From Heterohyrax brucei (taxonomy: Eukaryota > Chordata > Mammalia > Hyracoidea > Procaviidae): a stretch of DNA of 64,000 nt. Position numbers and translations under genes: made by a program. The DNA lies in NCBI GenBank assembly GCA_028571685.1, contig CM053143.1, positions 8,237,501 to 8,301,500 on the forward strand, given 5' to 3'. Positions 21,146 to 32,520 of the stretch are shown in pieces; positions within the stretch are counted from its first letter, which is position 1, and every line of letters begins with the position of its first letter. Under the pieces are notes generated by a model, which ran no database searches, was not told the origin of the DNA, and worked only from the letters and a program-made list of their open reading frames with translations.

Positions 21146-21944
21146 TTGGTCTGTTAAGAGAGTTTTAGTTCAGGTTCGGTCAATTGCAAGGGTGTGATTT
21201 TGCCCATAGACGTGGCTGTGTTTTTGAATTCTTCTTCTAAGACCCTCAGTGTCCTTTTAACCTTGGGAAGACTTTGCCTGGAAAGAAGGGTATTCTACGA
21301 ACTACAGCAGCCTGTATTTTCACAGCTCTGTTTCAGATAGCAGGTTCAAGGTCATTTTCCATCTGTAATATGCATGCTCTGACCTCCAAGCCAAGGGAAA
21401 GTACCGTGAAACTCTAGTCTTAATATTTTAAAGCCATGTAATAACATTTTAAATAACAGCTAGGTCAATGAGTATATTCTGTGGTAGCTACTTTGCGTGT
21501 TTTTACAATGGAATGTACTTTAGAAATCACTGGATCAATGGAAAGAAAAGATAAGAATCATTTCTGTAAAATCTCTTATTGCGTCTCAGAATTCAAAAGT
21601 GATTTTGGCCAACAGTGTAAGGTGAACCAGGCACATATGCCCTGGTTAGCTTAATAAAGTCTTAAACCTGTAACAGGACTGTTAGGTTAAACAAACTTTC
21701 ACACACATACGATTACTTAGGATTGCTGGAAGGATTGGTGTTCAGTCTGACTGCCTCCGCCATTTATTTGCTGCTTCAGCTGTACAAGCTGAAGAAAGTG
21801 TAAAATACGCTATGGGTTCGTGTGTTTGTTTTTGATGGGGAAATTGAGTTATTTCCAAGTCACAGTGTTGTCCAAATGATGTGGCATTAGTAGTTATGAG
21901 CTTGCGCCCACTGTAGCAGCCACTGGGTCGGTCTATCTTGTTGA
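21146..21944. other. No feature recognised
   Basis: No repeat, exon or motif I can identify. A 75-aa minus frame at 21742-21969 has no domain. Confidence 0.45.
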
Positions 21945-22075
21945 AGGTCAATGGGCTCAAGCATTGCAATGATTGTGGATGCCTTGCGGGACCATGCAGT
22001 GTCCGGTTCTGTTGTACATGGAATCTCTATCAGTTGAAATTGACTCAGTGGTGCCTGACATTAACAACAAGAACA
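21945..22075 (+). mobile_element. RTE LINE 3' end, sense, short
   Basis: aatgggctcaagcattgcaa, tgattgtggatgccttgcgg, tccggttctgttgtacatgg, attgactcagtggtgcctga, then the cattaacaacaagaac tail. 5'-truncated to ~130 bp. Confidence 0.85.
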
Positions 22076-22516
22076 AGAAGTTATGAGCTACAAAGTACTT
22101 TCTTAGATACATATAGCTGTGTGGGTGGTTCATTTACTGAAGAACTTCCAGAACACTTTGGTAATGGCACCCAGAAAACTGTCCTATTGGCATAACATAC
22201 TGGGATATATGAAAGAAGGTACTCAGAATAGTAGGACAAGGGGCTCCAGTTTCCCCAAGCCCTTCCCTACAATCCTGAGGGAAAAGAACATCAGCATCTT
22301 GGCACATTTATAATGTATTCATAGGTATATAGGTTGATTTATTTAGGGCTACTTTAGCTGCTCTAGAAGAAATGCAACCACAGTGCTCCTTAAAAGACAG
22401 GCTAGTGAGACTCTGGCTTGCAGATTTTTAACATTTTTTCAGGGAAGACCAAAACTAGAAAAGGAAATTTAGTTTGTAGAATAGAAGGTTGTTGAAAAGG
22501 AAGGTGACTTTCAGTG

Positions 22517-22655
22517 AAATGGATTGAACACAGTAGCCACAACAGTAGACTCAAACATACCGATCGCCATGAAGATGACACAGGACCTGGCAAAGTTTAG
22601 CTCTGTCATATGCAATATAGCTATGAGTTGGAGGCTACCGACAGCTTTAATGATT
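22517..22655 (+). mobile_element. RTE LINE 3' end, sense, short
   Basis: gaaatggattgaacacagta, cacaacagtagactcaaaca, gaagatgacacaggacctgg, agctctgtcatatgcaatat, atgagttggaggctaccgac. More diverged than the copy at 21945. The intervening 22076-22516 is unassigned. Confidence 0.75.
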
Positions 22656-22814
22656 TGTCTGAGTAGTCTGTTAATTGACCCAAATATTTATCACCTACAC
22701 TCAGTGATCAAGTTTTAGAGTTTAAGGGACCTAGGTAATTGTTTGGAGTGATAATTCAATTCCCAACCAAGGCAAAAAGCAACAGCATGATACAGTATAG
22801 AGAAGGGGAACAAC

Positions 22815-23085
22815 TTTGAAGAAAGAAGTAGGGTAGAACCTTGAGTCTAGGTGTGTAACCTTAGGCAAGTTACTTAACCATTTAAAGTCTCAAGGTCATC
22901 ATCTACAAAACAGCTGAAGCTTTTTAGGATTAGGGCCAATATGTAAGAAGGACATACTTAGCTAAGCCCAGTGAGTGACGCTTACATAAATGCTAGTTTG
23001 TTAAATGAGTTCCATGGCTCATAGAGCTAGCTGTAGAGCCTGAATTAAAAGTCAGCATCCTAACTCCCAGTTCAATAAATTGTGC
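22815..23085 (+). mobile_element. MIR SINE, with possible second MIR tail
   Basis: gtgtgtaaccttaggcaagt, tacttaaccatttaaagtct, caaggtcatcatctacaaaa is the MIR core ('gtgaccttgggcaagtcacttaacc... cctcatctgtaaaatg'). 23020-23085 (agagctagctgtagagcctg, catcctaactcccag) looks like a MIR 3' end. Confidence 0.65.
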
Positions 23086-23261
23086 ATACATCATAATACC
23101 TCAGATATTTAAAAATAGTTTGACCCCTTACTACTATATACTAGAACCCACCAATGTTTTTCCTAATCAGATAGTGGCTATCAAACATGAGAGGAATGAG
23201 AAGTCTTCTAGTAATAATCGTAACAGCAACGAACACTTGTAGATTGCTTAGAGTTTTTAGT

Positions 23262-23478
23262 CTTTGGGTGGTGGAAACAGTTAATGTAGTTGGCTGCCAA
23301 CTGAAAGGTTGGAGATTTTAGCTCATCCAGAGGTGCTTTGGAAGAAAGACCTGAAGATCTACTTCTAAGAAATCAATCATTGAGAATCCTATGTAGCACT
23401 GGTCTACTCTGACACATATGGTATTGTCATGGGTCTGAGTAGACTGGACGGCATCAGGGTTTTTGTTGTTTTGGACTC
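23262..23478 (+). mobile_element. AfroSINE, sense, 'ctgaagatctacttct' subfamily
   Basis: gtctttgggtggtggaaaca, ggctgccaactgaaaggttg, gaaagacctgaagatctact, actctgacacatatggtatt, tagactggacggcatcaggg. Confidence 0.88.
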
Positions 23479-24369
23479 TACTCATAAACATGAAGCCTCT
23501 GTATAACCTTGAGGAATTGCTGTGCAATCCTTGAGGAATTAATATTTTCACCACTGTCAAGTCTAGATGAGGCAATGTCAAAGAATTAAGCGAAACCAGG
23601 GCTTATTGTCTTCAAGAGACAGAGCCAGGACTTAAGCAGTCATTATCTATACCTGATCTTTGTACCTTCTCTATGCTTCAGTTATCCACTGCTGGATTTT
23701 ACAGTTGAATATAGACAAAGACCCTGGTGATACAAACCCGTCGCCATGTACACTGGATGATGATGGAAATGATTAAAAAGGATACAATCGTGGTGGAGGA
23801 GGCGGTCAAGACAGGGGGATGTTGGAAGCAGACGTGGGAGGAAATTGTAGTGCTGGGAGCTAAGAAGTGGAGGAGCTGAAGGCTTCTCCAGATGTTTCCC
23901 AGACATACAAAGCGATTTTAATCTGTTAAAAAGAATTCTGTGTTTTGAGGTCTCTGCAAAGTGACAGGGTGCCATGTAATGTCGTATCCTACTTTGCCTT
24001 AGGCACCAAGTTTTTCTAATGTTTTGATAAGGTGAAGGGCTATTTAAGCAAGCTTTATTTCGCTCTTAGTTAAAATCTAAAAAGTTGAAGTGCTACATAA
24101 AAGAAAAAAAAGAAAGAAAGAAAAATTGAAATGATCTAGTTCAACCAACGTAGGTAACAATCTAAATTAATACATGATACACTTATCTGGAGAATTCATT
24201 TACTGTGTTTCAAAGGTAGAGAAACTGTTTATAAAATATGTAAATTGTTAAGATTAATATTAAGAAACGCATACTTAGTTTAGTGAGACCTAAGACAATA
24301 TATGCTGAATTGTACCAAGATAGGTGCTAAATTAACAATAGAGATTGATTTGGAGAAATCTGCCTTCAA
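23479..24369. other. No clear feature
   Basis: A purine-rich (aaag)-type run at 24098-24124 is the only simple repeat. The 97-aa minus frame at 23682-23975 has no recognised domain. 23500-23660 may hold the end of an old MIR/L2, unresolved. Confidence 0.4.
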
Positions 24370-24620
24370 ATATTTTGGCAGGAATTGGTACAGACTCCTT
24401 CTTGCCTGGTAAGCACTAATTTTGATTCGTCAGGCAAATCACTTGTTGTATCTAAGCTAGTTTTCCTCATTTGTCCCACAAATATTAGCTGAGCTTCTAA
24501 CATGTTTCCAGTATTACGATAAAAGCTGAGTCTAAACTGATGAAAAAACCCCACAAGGAATCTCTACTTTTACAGAGTTTTACTGTCTTGTGGGGGAGTT
24601 CAATGATTAACTATTTTCAT
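24370..24620. mobile_element. Ancient LINE-like remnant
   Basis: acaaatattagctgagcttc, taacatgtttccagtattac, tttactgtcttgtgggggag track the old 'caaatatttattgagcgcc... ggcactgttctagg... cattctagtgggggaga' consensus. Family not fixed. Confidence 0.5.
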
Positions 24621-25780
24621 ATGGAGAAAAATATAGATGTTTGCTTTTGATAAGTGCTATTTTAAGTTCCTAAATGCTTACATTAACAAAAGAAAAAATA
24701 TTTATGAAAAATAAGAATTAAATGCAGTAATTTTGATTCTTGCAATTTGCCTTTGAAGATTGCAAAGATATTTCTTATGGAAAGACTCAATCTTTTTGAA
24801 AGTCAGAGACACAATCATTCCTCTCCAGGTAAATTTATATTCTGAAGACTCACCATAGATTGTCTCCCTACAAATCAACTATATCTAGAATCAGAATTGT
24901 TATGATTATTTCCATCTTTGCAAAGAAACCACTTAAAAAATACCAGTATCGTGAGAGGCACACTGTCTCCAGGGATTGAATTTTTCTGCATACCATTTCT
25001 AACACTGTTGTTAGTCAATACAGGAACCTCATCTCTGCGTGTTTATTTACTTTGGGAAATGTGAATTAATTAAGAGTAACATTTATGTGTCTAATTAATA
25101 ATTAAAATTTGTTATCCCTTCCCAGGATATGTTTTCTTTCATTTCAAATATAATGTAACAGTCTTTACTATTTATTATCCTAGGGACCAACTAATGAGAT
25201 TTGTGGTATTTAATTTACCCTTGATCTCATGTCTTTGTCAGCCTCTCTGTCTTATTCATGCTAAATTTATTCATATCTTGAATCTAATAGTTGTTACAAG
25301 TTCTCCACTCATTACTAACCTCAACCTAGCTTTGATGCACCTGTTCCTATTGTAAAATGAATCTCAAAGTAAGAAATAATAATATTCAATTCCCACTCTT
25401 TCTGATCGTCAAAATCTTTTTGTCAAGTGGTGAATTCCACTGTGGAGTTTTCACTTTCCTTTAAACTGGTCTTCATGTAATTAGACACACCCAGATGTGC
25501 CTGAGAAAGAGTGTCAAACGGAAAAGATCAAAATAAAGGCACTAATGAAGCCAAGAATAGTTTTCTGTTGCTTTCAACTCTTAGAACCTTTTTGAAAATT
25601 AAACAACTGATTGACAAGGATTCAAGTGCTTGCCTTTATTGACAATGTGTTGATATAACTGTGCAAAAGTGCCTTACTGTAGGGCCAAATAAAACAAAAC
25701 GTAGGTCCCAATAGGTGTTACATTAACAAATTCAATTCAGTCTCTCTTAATATTTTTCAGCTATCAAAATCTGTCCCTAA
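24621..25780. other. No feature recognised
   Basis: About 1.2 kb of AT-rich, apparently single-copy sequence. No frame above 60 aa with recognisable content. One of the better stretches here to test for conserved non-coding sequence. Confidence 0.4.
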
Positions 25781-27133
25781 GAAGAGACAGGGCCAAGATG
25801 GTAGTCAGACTACTCTTATGGCTCTTCCTCAACAAACACCTGAAAAACAGACGAGTTGACTATCCATGAAAATTTAAGAGCCCTAAACATCAAAGGTAAA
25901 GCTAAGGAATAATACTGAGTGGTGAGGGGAAGGACAGATGGTTCGGAAACAGTGAGGAGATGCCAGACCAGAACCAAAGGGAACTGGCATGCTGAAGGCT
26001 TCATCAGCTGATGTGCACCAGGAGGCAAGCAGTGGTACTCAGGATGTTTTGGCGTCAGAAGAGATCGAGCAGTGGAGAGTCTGTTCCAGCCTCCAGAACC
26101 AGCAAAAGTGGTACTGGCTGGCAAAAGATAAGTATATGAGTGTAACCCACCCCATGGATCGAAACAAAATTTAATTTGGGAAGAACCTCTTTCCTGTTTA
26201 CCTGCCTCCTCCCCACTCCACCCTGGGTCCCAGGCTGGTGTCAGTGATCGCCATGTCCCCTGTGCAAGAAATAGGACCCATCATGCACTCCAAACCCTTC
26301 TTCTGGCCTTGGAGAGGGAACAAATTAAAAAATGGGAAAAAATTAACTGCTAGCTTCTGTAAGCCAGGAACTCAGGGTAGACATAACTCCTTTGCCTAGA
26401 CACAGGAATGAAGGATCCAGACTTTGAATGTCTTTCACGCCTGTCTAGACCTGCGTGGCCCCATTTCAACAGTGTAGTCCCTCATTAGCACAGTACAATA
26501 GAGTGTACACCTGAAGCGTAACTTCAGCTGTATCAACTGTAGGGTGGAGGGACATGCTTGTGACATTTGACACCATATTGCCCATTAAGCTGGCTCCTCA
26601 CCTACCCACATCAGGGACCTAAGGATGAGTAGCTTCATCCACCACTTAACTACCTGTGACAGGGTTTAAGAATAAGTGGTGCCTCTCAGTCATTAAAGCT
26701 AACAGCACTGGGTATCCATAGTTACACTGCAAAACTAACCCATCTACTAACTCTAAGCAAGAGGGGTACACTTTCCTCTTAGATACTTAGAGGCAGCCTT
26801 CAGTCCTTTGCCTTGCTCATCTCATGGCACCCTACTTCAGTCACTTATCTGAGCCTATTTTAGTAATCCTGCCCACATGTGACTGCAGGTGAGAGCCTGC
26901 ACCACACACTTGGTGACTGACTACCTGGGTACCCAAACTAAATCCATACAGAAAAGTAAATGGCTCCTGAGATCACACAGCTAGTAACAGATCTAACCTG
27001 GTGACAGGATGTTAGAGCTTCAAAGACTCCAGTAATCAAATTAGTTCACACAAACAGCCTATTTGAGCACATCAAAACAAAACAAAACAAGAAACTAACA
27101 TAAAAGAAAACATAAAATAATTGTAATAATTTA

Positions 27134-28110
27134 TTGATGGCTCAGAGGCAACAGTCAATATCACATCACAAAGGGGCAAAGCATGATGGCTTCAGCAAAC
27201 TCCTAAAACAAAGAATTAAGAAATCTTGTGAAGCAAGAGAAATTTCTGGAATTAACAGAGGTAGAATGCAAAGGATTAATATACAGAACTCTTCAAGAGA
27301 TCAGGCAAAATGCAGAACAAGCCAAGGAACACACCAGAAGAATAGACAAATTTAAGATTATAGAAGAGCGTAAAGACAAATTTAATAGGCTTCAAGAATT
27401 CATAGAGACACAACAAATACAAATCCAGAAGATTAACCATAAAATTTCAGAATTATGCAACTGAAGAGAAAATCATCAGAGCAGAACTGAGGCAATAGAA
27501 GTCAGAATTAGTAAGATTGAAGATAAAGCTCTTGACACTAACATGTTTGAGGGAAAATCAGAAAATTAAAAAAATAAAAGAAGAAACTCTAAGAATTATG
27601 TGGGACTCCATCAAGGGGAATAACCTACTTGTGATTGCAGTACCAAAACAGAGAGAAATTAACAGAAAATGCAGAGCATTGTCAAAGATTTGTAAGCAGA
27701 AAACTTCCCTGATACGGTGAAATATGAGACAATATCTATCCAAGAAGCTCATCAAACTCCACTAAGGTAAGTTCTAAAGGAACGTTACCAAGTTATGTTA
27801 TAACGCAGCTTGCCAAAATCAAAGGTAAGAAGAGAATTTTAAGAGTATCTTGGTCATGTACCAAGGAGAGCTCGTAAGACTGAGCTCTGACTACTCAGCA
27901 GAAATCTTGCAGACAAGAAGGCAATGGGATGACACATACAAAACCTTGAGGGAAAAAGTTGCTAGTCAAGAATATATATCTAGTGAAACTGTCTCTCAAA
28001 TATGGCAAATTAGAGCTTTTCCAGATAAACAGAACTTTAGTGAATTTGGAAAAAAACAAACTAAAATTACAAGAGTACTAAAAGGAGTCTTCTGGTTAGA
28101 AAATCAGTAG
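27134..28110 (+). pseudogene. L1 ORF1 remnant, frameshifted
   Basis: Pieces lie in three frames. 27134-27355 and 27228-27464 form the N-terminal coiled coil (FIETQQIQIQKINHKISEL). 27517-27720 carries the start of the RNA-binding part. 27850-28110 is the C-terminal domain (RLSSDYSAEILQTRRQWDDT). The order and spacing match the family, but stops or frameshifts lie between pieces, at about 27465-27515 and 27720-27850. Compare the intact-looking C-terminal two-thirds at 45477-46094 on the other strand. Confidence 0.85.
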
Positions 28111-28686
28111 CATTAGATAAGAACCCAAGTCTAGAACACAGGACAGAACACCAAATACCAATCCATATAGGGAAGTCACAAAAATAAATCAAAGCTAAAA
28201 CACTGAAAACAGGGAAACAGACATGTCCATATGTAAAAGATCACAACATTAAAACAAAAAGAGGGACTAAAGATTGTAGTCATAGTCTGTCATATGAAGA
28301 GGAAGTCAAGGCAATATAAAGAAATGAAAGGTTGTTTTAAACTTAAAAAAATAGGGGTAAATATTAAGGTAACCACAAAGAAACTAACAGCCTTGCATAT
28401 CAAAATAAAAAACAAGAAAAACACAAAGACTCGGCAAATACAAAATCAACAACAATGAAAAAGATGAAAAGAAAATAAAGAAAAACAAGCTAGCACAGAA
28501 AATTAGGTGGAATAGAGAAACCATCAACAATGCGCACAAAAAAGACATCAAAATGACAGCACTAAACTGAAAATTACCAATAACAATTCTGAATATAAAT
28601 GAGTACAGACACTGGCAGAATGGATTAAAAAACACGATCCGTCTCTATATGTGCTGCCTAAAAGACTTAAAGACACAAGTAAATTA

Positions 28687-28937
28687 AACTCAAAGGAACC
28701 TCTGGCTGGAAGAAGGGGAGTGGGTGGAGAGGAGGGGAAAGGAGACTGTTGGGAGGATGAGACATGCATGGAGCAGAGAAGAATAGTGTGCTGTCACCGG
28801 GCAGGGAGAGCAGTGGAAGCTGCATATAGGTGGGCATGTAAATTTATACGGGAATGTACATTTTCACTCAGTCATAAGAAAAAAAGAGCATAATGCTCAA
28901 GGCAGACATTCTTAAAAAAAAAAAACAACTCAAAGGA
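28687..28937 (+). mobile_element. L1 3'-end insertion nested in the 25.8-32.2 kb L1, with target duplication
   Basis: The duplication aactcaaagga flanks it at 28687-28697 and 28927-28937. The insert (28698-28926) starts acctctggctggaagaaggg and includes cagagaagaatagtgtgctg and gtgcatgg-type block atgagacatgcatggagcag. It ends in a 12-A tail after cagacattctt. Its content matches, reversed, the 3' UTR of the L1 at 32521-34796, so both belong to one family. Removing it restores the host L1's ORF2 reading across the site. Confidence 0.92.
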
Positions 28938-29917
28938 TGGAAACTAATAAGCAAACAGATTAAAAAAACTAACAGGAATGGCAGTATTAATTTCTAACAA
29001 AATAAACTTTAAAGTAAAATCCACCACAAAGGATAAAGAAGGACATTATATTATGTTTAAAAGGTCAATGCTTCGGGAGGACATAACCACAATAAACGTT
29101 AATACACCCCAAGACCAGGCTCCAAAATATGTATAAAGAACTCTAATGGCATCGTGAAGAGAGGTAGACAGTTCCACAATAATAGGAGACTTCAACAAAC
29201 CATTTTCACTGAAAGACAGAAAATTCAGAAAGAAGCTCAGTAAAGACACGGAATATTTCAGTGCCACAATCAACCACCTTGACCTCATAGACTTATAGAG
29301 CATTCTGTACAACAGAAGCCGAGTACAGTTTCTTTCCCAAAGCACATGAAACATTCTCTAGAACAGACCACATATTAGGATATAAAGCAAGTCTTAAAGA
29401 ATCCAAAGCACTGAAATATGACAAAGCATTTTTTTTTCTGGTCATAAAGCTACAAAGTAGAAATCTGTAACAGAAAAAGCAGGGAAAAACAGACCAACAT
29501 AAAACTGAACAACACCCTGCTCACAAACTACTGAAGCTATAGAAGAAAGTAAGTATAGAATAAAGAAATTCACAGACCCAAATGATAATGAAAACACATC
29601 CTACTAGTACTTTTGGGACACAGCAAAAGCATTGTTCAAAGATCAATTTATAGCAATAAATGCACACATCCAAAAAGGAGGACCTCCCAAAAACAGCAAC
29701 AAAGACAAACAACTCCCACTCCTGAAAATACCCCAAACCATTAGCTCTAAAACTTGAACAAATAGAAACAGAGTAGTTAAAGCAACCATCAGGCATCAGA
29801 AGACAACAAATAATAAAACTTAGAGGAAATAGGAAAACATTTGGAAGAGTTCACAAAACCAAAAGCTGTTTCTTTGAAAAGATCAATAAAATCAACAAAC
29901 CACTGGCCAAAGTGACC

Positions 29918-29918
<1 letters not shown>

Positions 29919-30000
<82 letters not shown>
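29919..30000 (+). repeat. (AC)41 microsatellite
   Basis: 41 uninterrupted AC units, within ORF2 of the L1 just after the codons for a Leu-Ala-Lys-Val-Thr-like stretch. Long and pure, so probably polymorphic. On the minus strand it produces artificial Cys-Val frames. Confidence 0.98.
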
Positions 30001-30005
<5 letters not shown>

Positions 30006-30064
30006 AAAAACCCAAACAAACACAGGAGAGGAAGCAAATAATTCAAATAAATAATGAGATGGGC

Positions 30065-30592
30065 TGTCATTGAATTGTATCCCCCCCCCCAAAAATGTGT
30101 GTAGGTCGTTGTTCCCTGTATTGTTGGGTTGCTTGTCATTTTATTATTTTCCTGTGTTGTAAATCCTAATCTGTGCCAGTGCTTAATAAGGCAAGATTGG
30201 ACTATGTTGAAGAGGATTTGGATGGGACTGCAATATCCTTACTAAGGGAGTTACCCTAGAAGGTAAGGTAGCTTGTACCACCTTTTGTCCTATGAGAGAA
30301 AAAAGGAAAGAAGCAAAGAGAGATTTGGGGATCTCATAGCACCAGGAAAGCAGCGCCAGGAGCAGAGCGCATCTTCCAGACCTGATATTCCTGGGCCAAG
30401 ATACGCCTAGATCAAAGAAAGACTGATGCAATACAAGGACCTTCCTCCAGAGTGGACAGAGTTCACTCCCTTGGAGCTAGCATGCTGAATTTGGACTTCT
30501 AGCATACTGGAGTGCACAACAATAAGTTTTTCTTTGTTAAAGCCATTCACTGGTGGTGCTTAAAGTTAGAGCAGTACTAGATGACTAAGACA
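30065..30592 (+). mobile_element. Solo LTR, MaLR/ERVL-like, sense, inside L1 ORF2
   Basis: Begins tgtcattgaattgtatcccc, contains gggatctcatagcaccagga and aaggaccttcctccagagtg, a weakened poly(A) signal region (caataagtttttctttgtta, 30519-30538), and ends actagatgactaagaca. It interrupts the L1 between aataatgagat and ggtgatatcacaacagaccc, which are adjacent in L1. The flanks gggc and ggtg may be a decayed 4-5-bp duplication. No internal retroviral sequence. Confidence 0.88.
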
Positions 30593-32167
30593 GGTGATAT
30601 CACAACAGACCCAACTGACATTAAAAGAATTGTAATGCAATACTACAAAAAATTGTACTGTAGCAAAATTGAAGACCTAGAGGAAATGGACAAATTTCTG
30701 GAAATATACTGTCTACCTAAACCAGCACAAACAGAGGTAGACAACTAAATAAAAGTCTAACAAAAGAAGGATTGAAAAATTAGTCTAAAAACTCCCAGGA
30801 AAAAAAAAGCCATAGTTCTATGACTTCACTGGAGAATTCTTCCAAACTTTCACGGAAGAGTTAATACCACCACTGCTAGAAGTATTTCAGAGCATAGAAA
30901 AGGATGGAATACTCCCAAATTTATTATATGAAGCCAGCATATACCTGATACCAAAAACAAGACACCACAAAAAAAAAAACAAGAAAATTACAGACTAACA
31001 TCCTTCATGATCACAGATGCAAAAACTCTCAGCAAAATACTCCCTAACAGAGTTCAGCAACATATCAAAAAAATAATTCACTGTGACCAAGTGGTATTCA
31101 TACTAGGGATGCAGAGAGGGTTCAGTATTAGAAAAACAATTGATGTAATCCACCACATAAATAAAACAAAAGACAAGAACCACATGATCTTATGGATGGA
31201 TGCAGAAAAGGTATTTGACAAAGCTCATCGACCTAGGAGCAACTGATAATTGAAAAAGGCCCGAAGTCCATTAAACGAAGAAGGTAGTCTCTTTAACAAA
31301 TGGTGTTGGCTAATTGGGCACAAACAAAACAGGATCTGTATTTCACATTATGCACAAAAACCAACTCAAAATGGATCAAAGACCTAATAGCAAAATCAAA
31401 AAAGGTGAAGATCATGAAAGACAAAAATAGGGAAAACTCTGGGAGCACTAACATGGCATAAACAGAACAAAAACCATTGCTAGCCATGCACAAACACTTA
31501 GGTGAGACACCAGACAGCTGGGATCTCCTAATAATCAAGCACTTATAGTCATCAGAAAACTTCAGGAGAAGAGTAAAAAGGCAACCTATAAACTGAGATA
31601 AAACTTTTGGATGCGACAAATTCAATCAGCATCCAATCTCCAAGATCTGTAAGATACTGCAAAACCTTAACAATAAAAAAAACAATTAACCAATTAAAGA
31701 ATGAATACATAGTATAAACAGGCAATCCACCAAAAAAGACATTCACACAGCTAATAGATATGTGAAGAAGTGTTCATGGTCTTTAGCCGAGAAATGAAAA
31801 TAAAAACCACAGCAAAATATCACCTAACCTCAATAAAGCTGGCATTAATCCAAAAAACAATGAATAATAAATAGAGAGGCTGAGGAAAGACTGCAATACA
31901 TATTCTGCTGGTGGGAGTATAAAATGGTTCAGCCACTTTGGAAAACGTTTTTGTTCTTCCTTAAAAAGCTAGAAATAGAAATACCATATGACAGGAGCTG
32001 GTTGAATGGACACAGGAAATCCAGACCGGAAGGGAGGAGTGTGCTGTCGTATTACAGGTAAAGCAACTATGGTCACATAACAATGTGTATGTAAATTTTT
32101 GTATGAGAAACTAACTTGAACTGTAAACTTTCACTTAAAGCACACTTTAAAAATATAAAAAGAATAC

Positions 32168-32420
32168 TATCTGGGATCAACTTGACAACAGCAACTCAAC
32201 AGATAAGATGGGAAGGTTAAGATGCAGTGAGTTTATCTTAACGCAGGAGGAACAACTGAGAAAAGGAGAGTGAGAGTAGTTGTACAAATCTAAGAATAGA
32301 ATTCAGTGTCACGGAATTGTACATGGAGAAACTACTGGTATATATTTTGCCATGTATATTCTCAACAGCAATAACAACAAAATGAATGCAACTTTTTAAA
32401 AAAATGCAAAAAAAAACCCC
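32168..32420 (+). mobile_element. L1-type 3' UTR end, separate piece
   Basis: gatgcagtgagtttatctta, gtgtcacggaattgtacatg, gccatgtatattctcaacag followed by caataacaacaaaatg and an A-rich tail match another elephant-type L1 3' UTR end. It starts just after the terminus of the L1 at 25782, so it may be an older host or a separate insertion. Confidence 0.65.
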
Positions 32421-32520
32421 TGAGAGACTTAGAAATTTAAATCAGCTGACTCAAATTTTCCTTCCTTTCACTTGAAATTTACATTTTACACTCAACTTTT
32501 TTGAACATCATCTGTTATCT

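Larger units (their letters stand above)
28400..31990 (+). pseudogene. L1 ORF2 remnant (endonuclease/RT), interrupted and deleted
   Basis: The endonuclease region contains ggagacttcaac (29185-29196), encoding GDFN, the metal/phosphate-site motif of L1 APE-type endonucleases. The RT region reads well at 31007-31246 ([20 protein letters not shown], then [11 protein letters not shown]). Directly after FDKAHRP the sequence jumps near 31238 to ttgaaaaaggcccgaagtcc, which belongs well past the catalytic (F/Y)ADD box, so that motif is absent. It ends near aaataccatatga (31977-31988), short of the normal stop. Confidence 0.85.
25782..32165 (+). mobile_element. L1 LINE with both ends, heavily damaged
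   Basis: 5' UTR from gagacagggccaagatggta (25784) to about 27130, ORF1 27134-28110, a spacer, ORF2 from about 28400, and a 3' end finishing near caaactttcacttaaagcac (32115-32165). Three things were added later: an L1 3' end (28698-28926), an (AC)41 run (29919-30000) and a MaLR-like LTR (30065-30592). Two parts were lost: the RT core near 31238, and the end of ORF2 with most of the 3' UTR near 31988. No clear target duplication was found. Confidence 0.88.

Noticed and set aside
29789-30139. 116-aa and 66-aa minus-strand frames with long alternating Cys-Val runs.
   Set aside because: They are translations of the (AC)41 microsatellite plus L1 antisense sequence, not a cysteine-rich protein.
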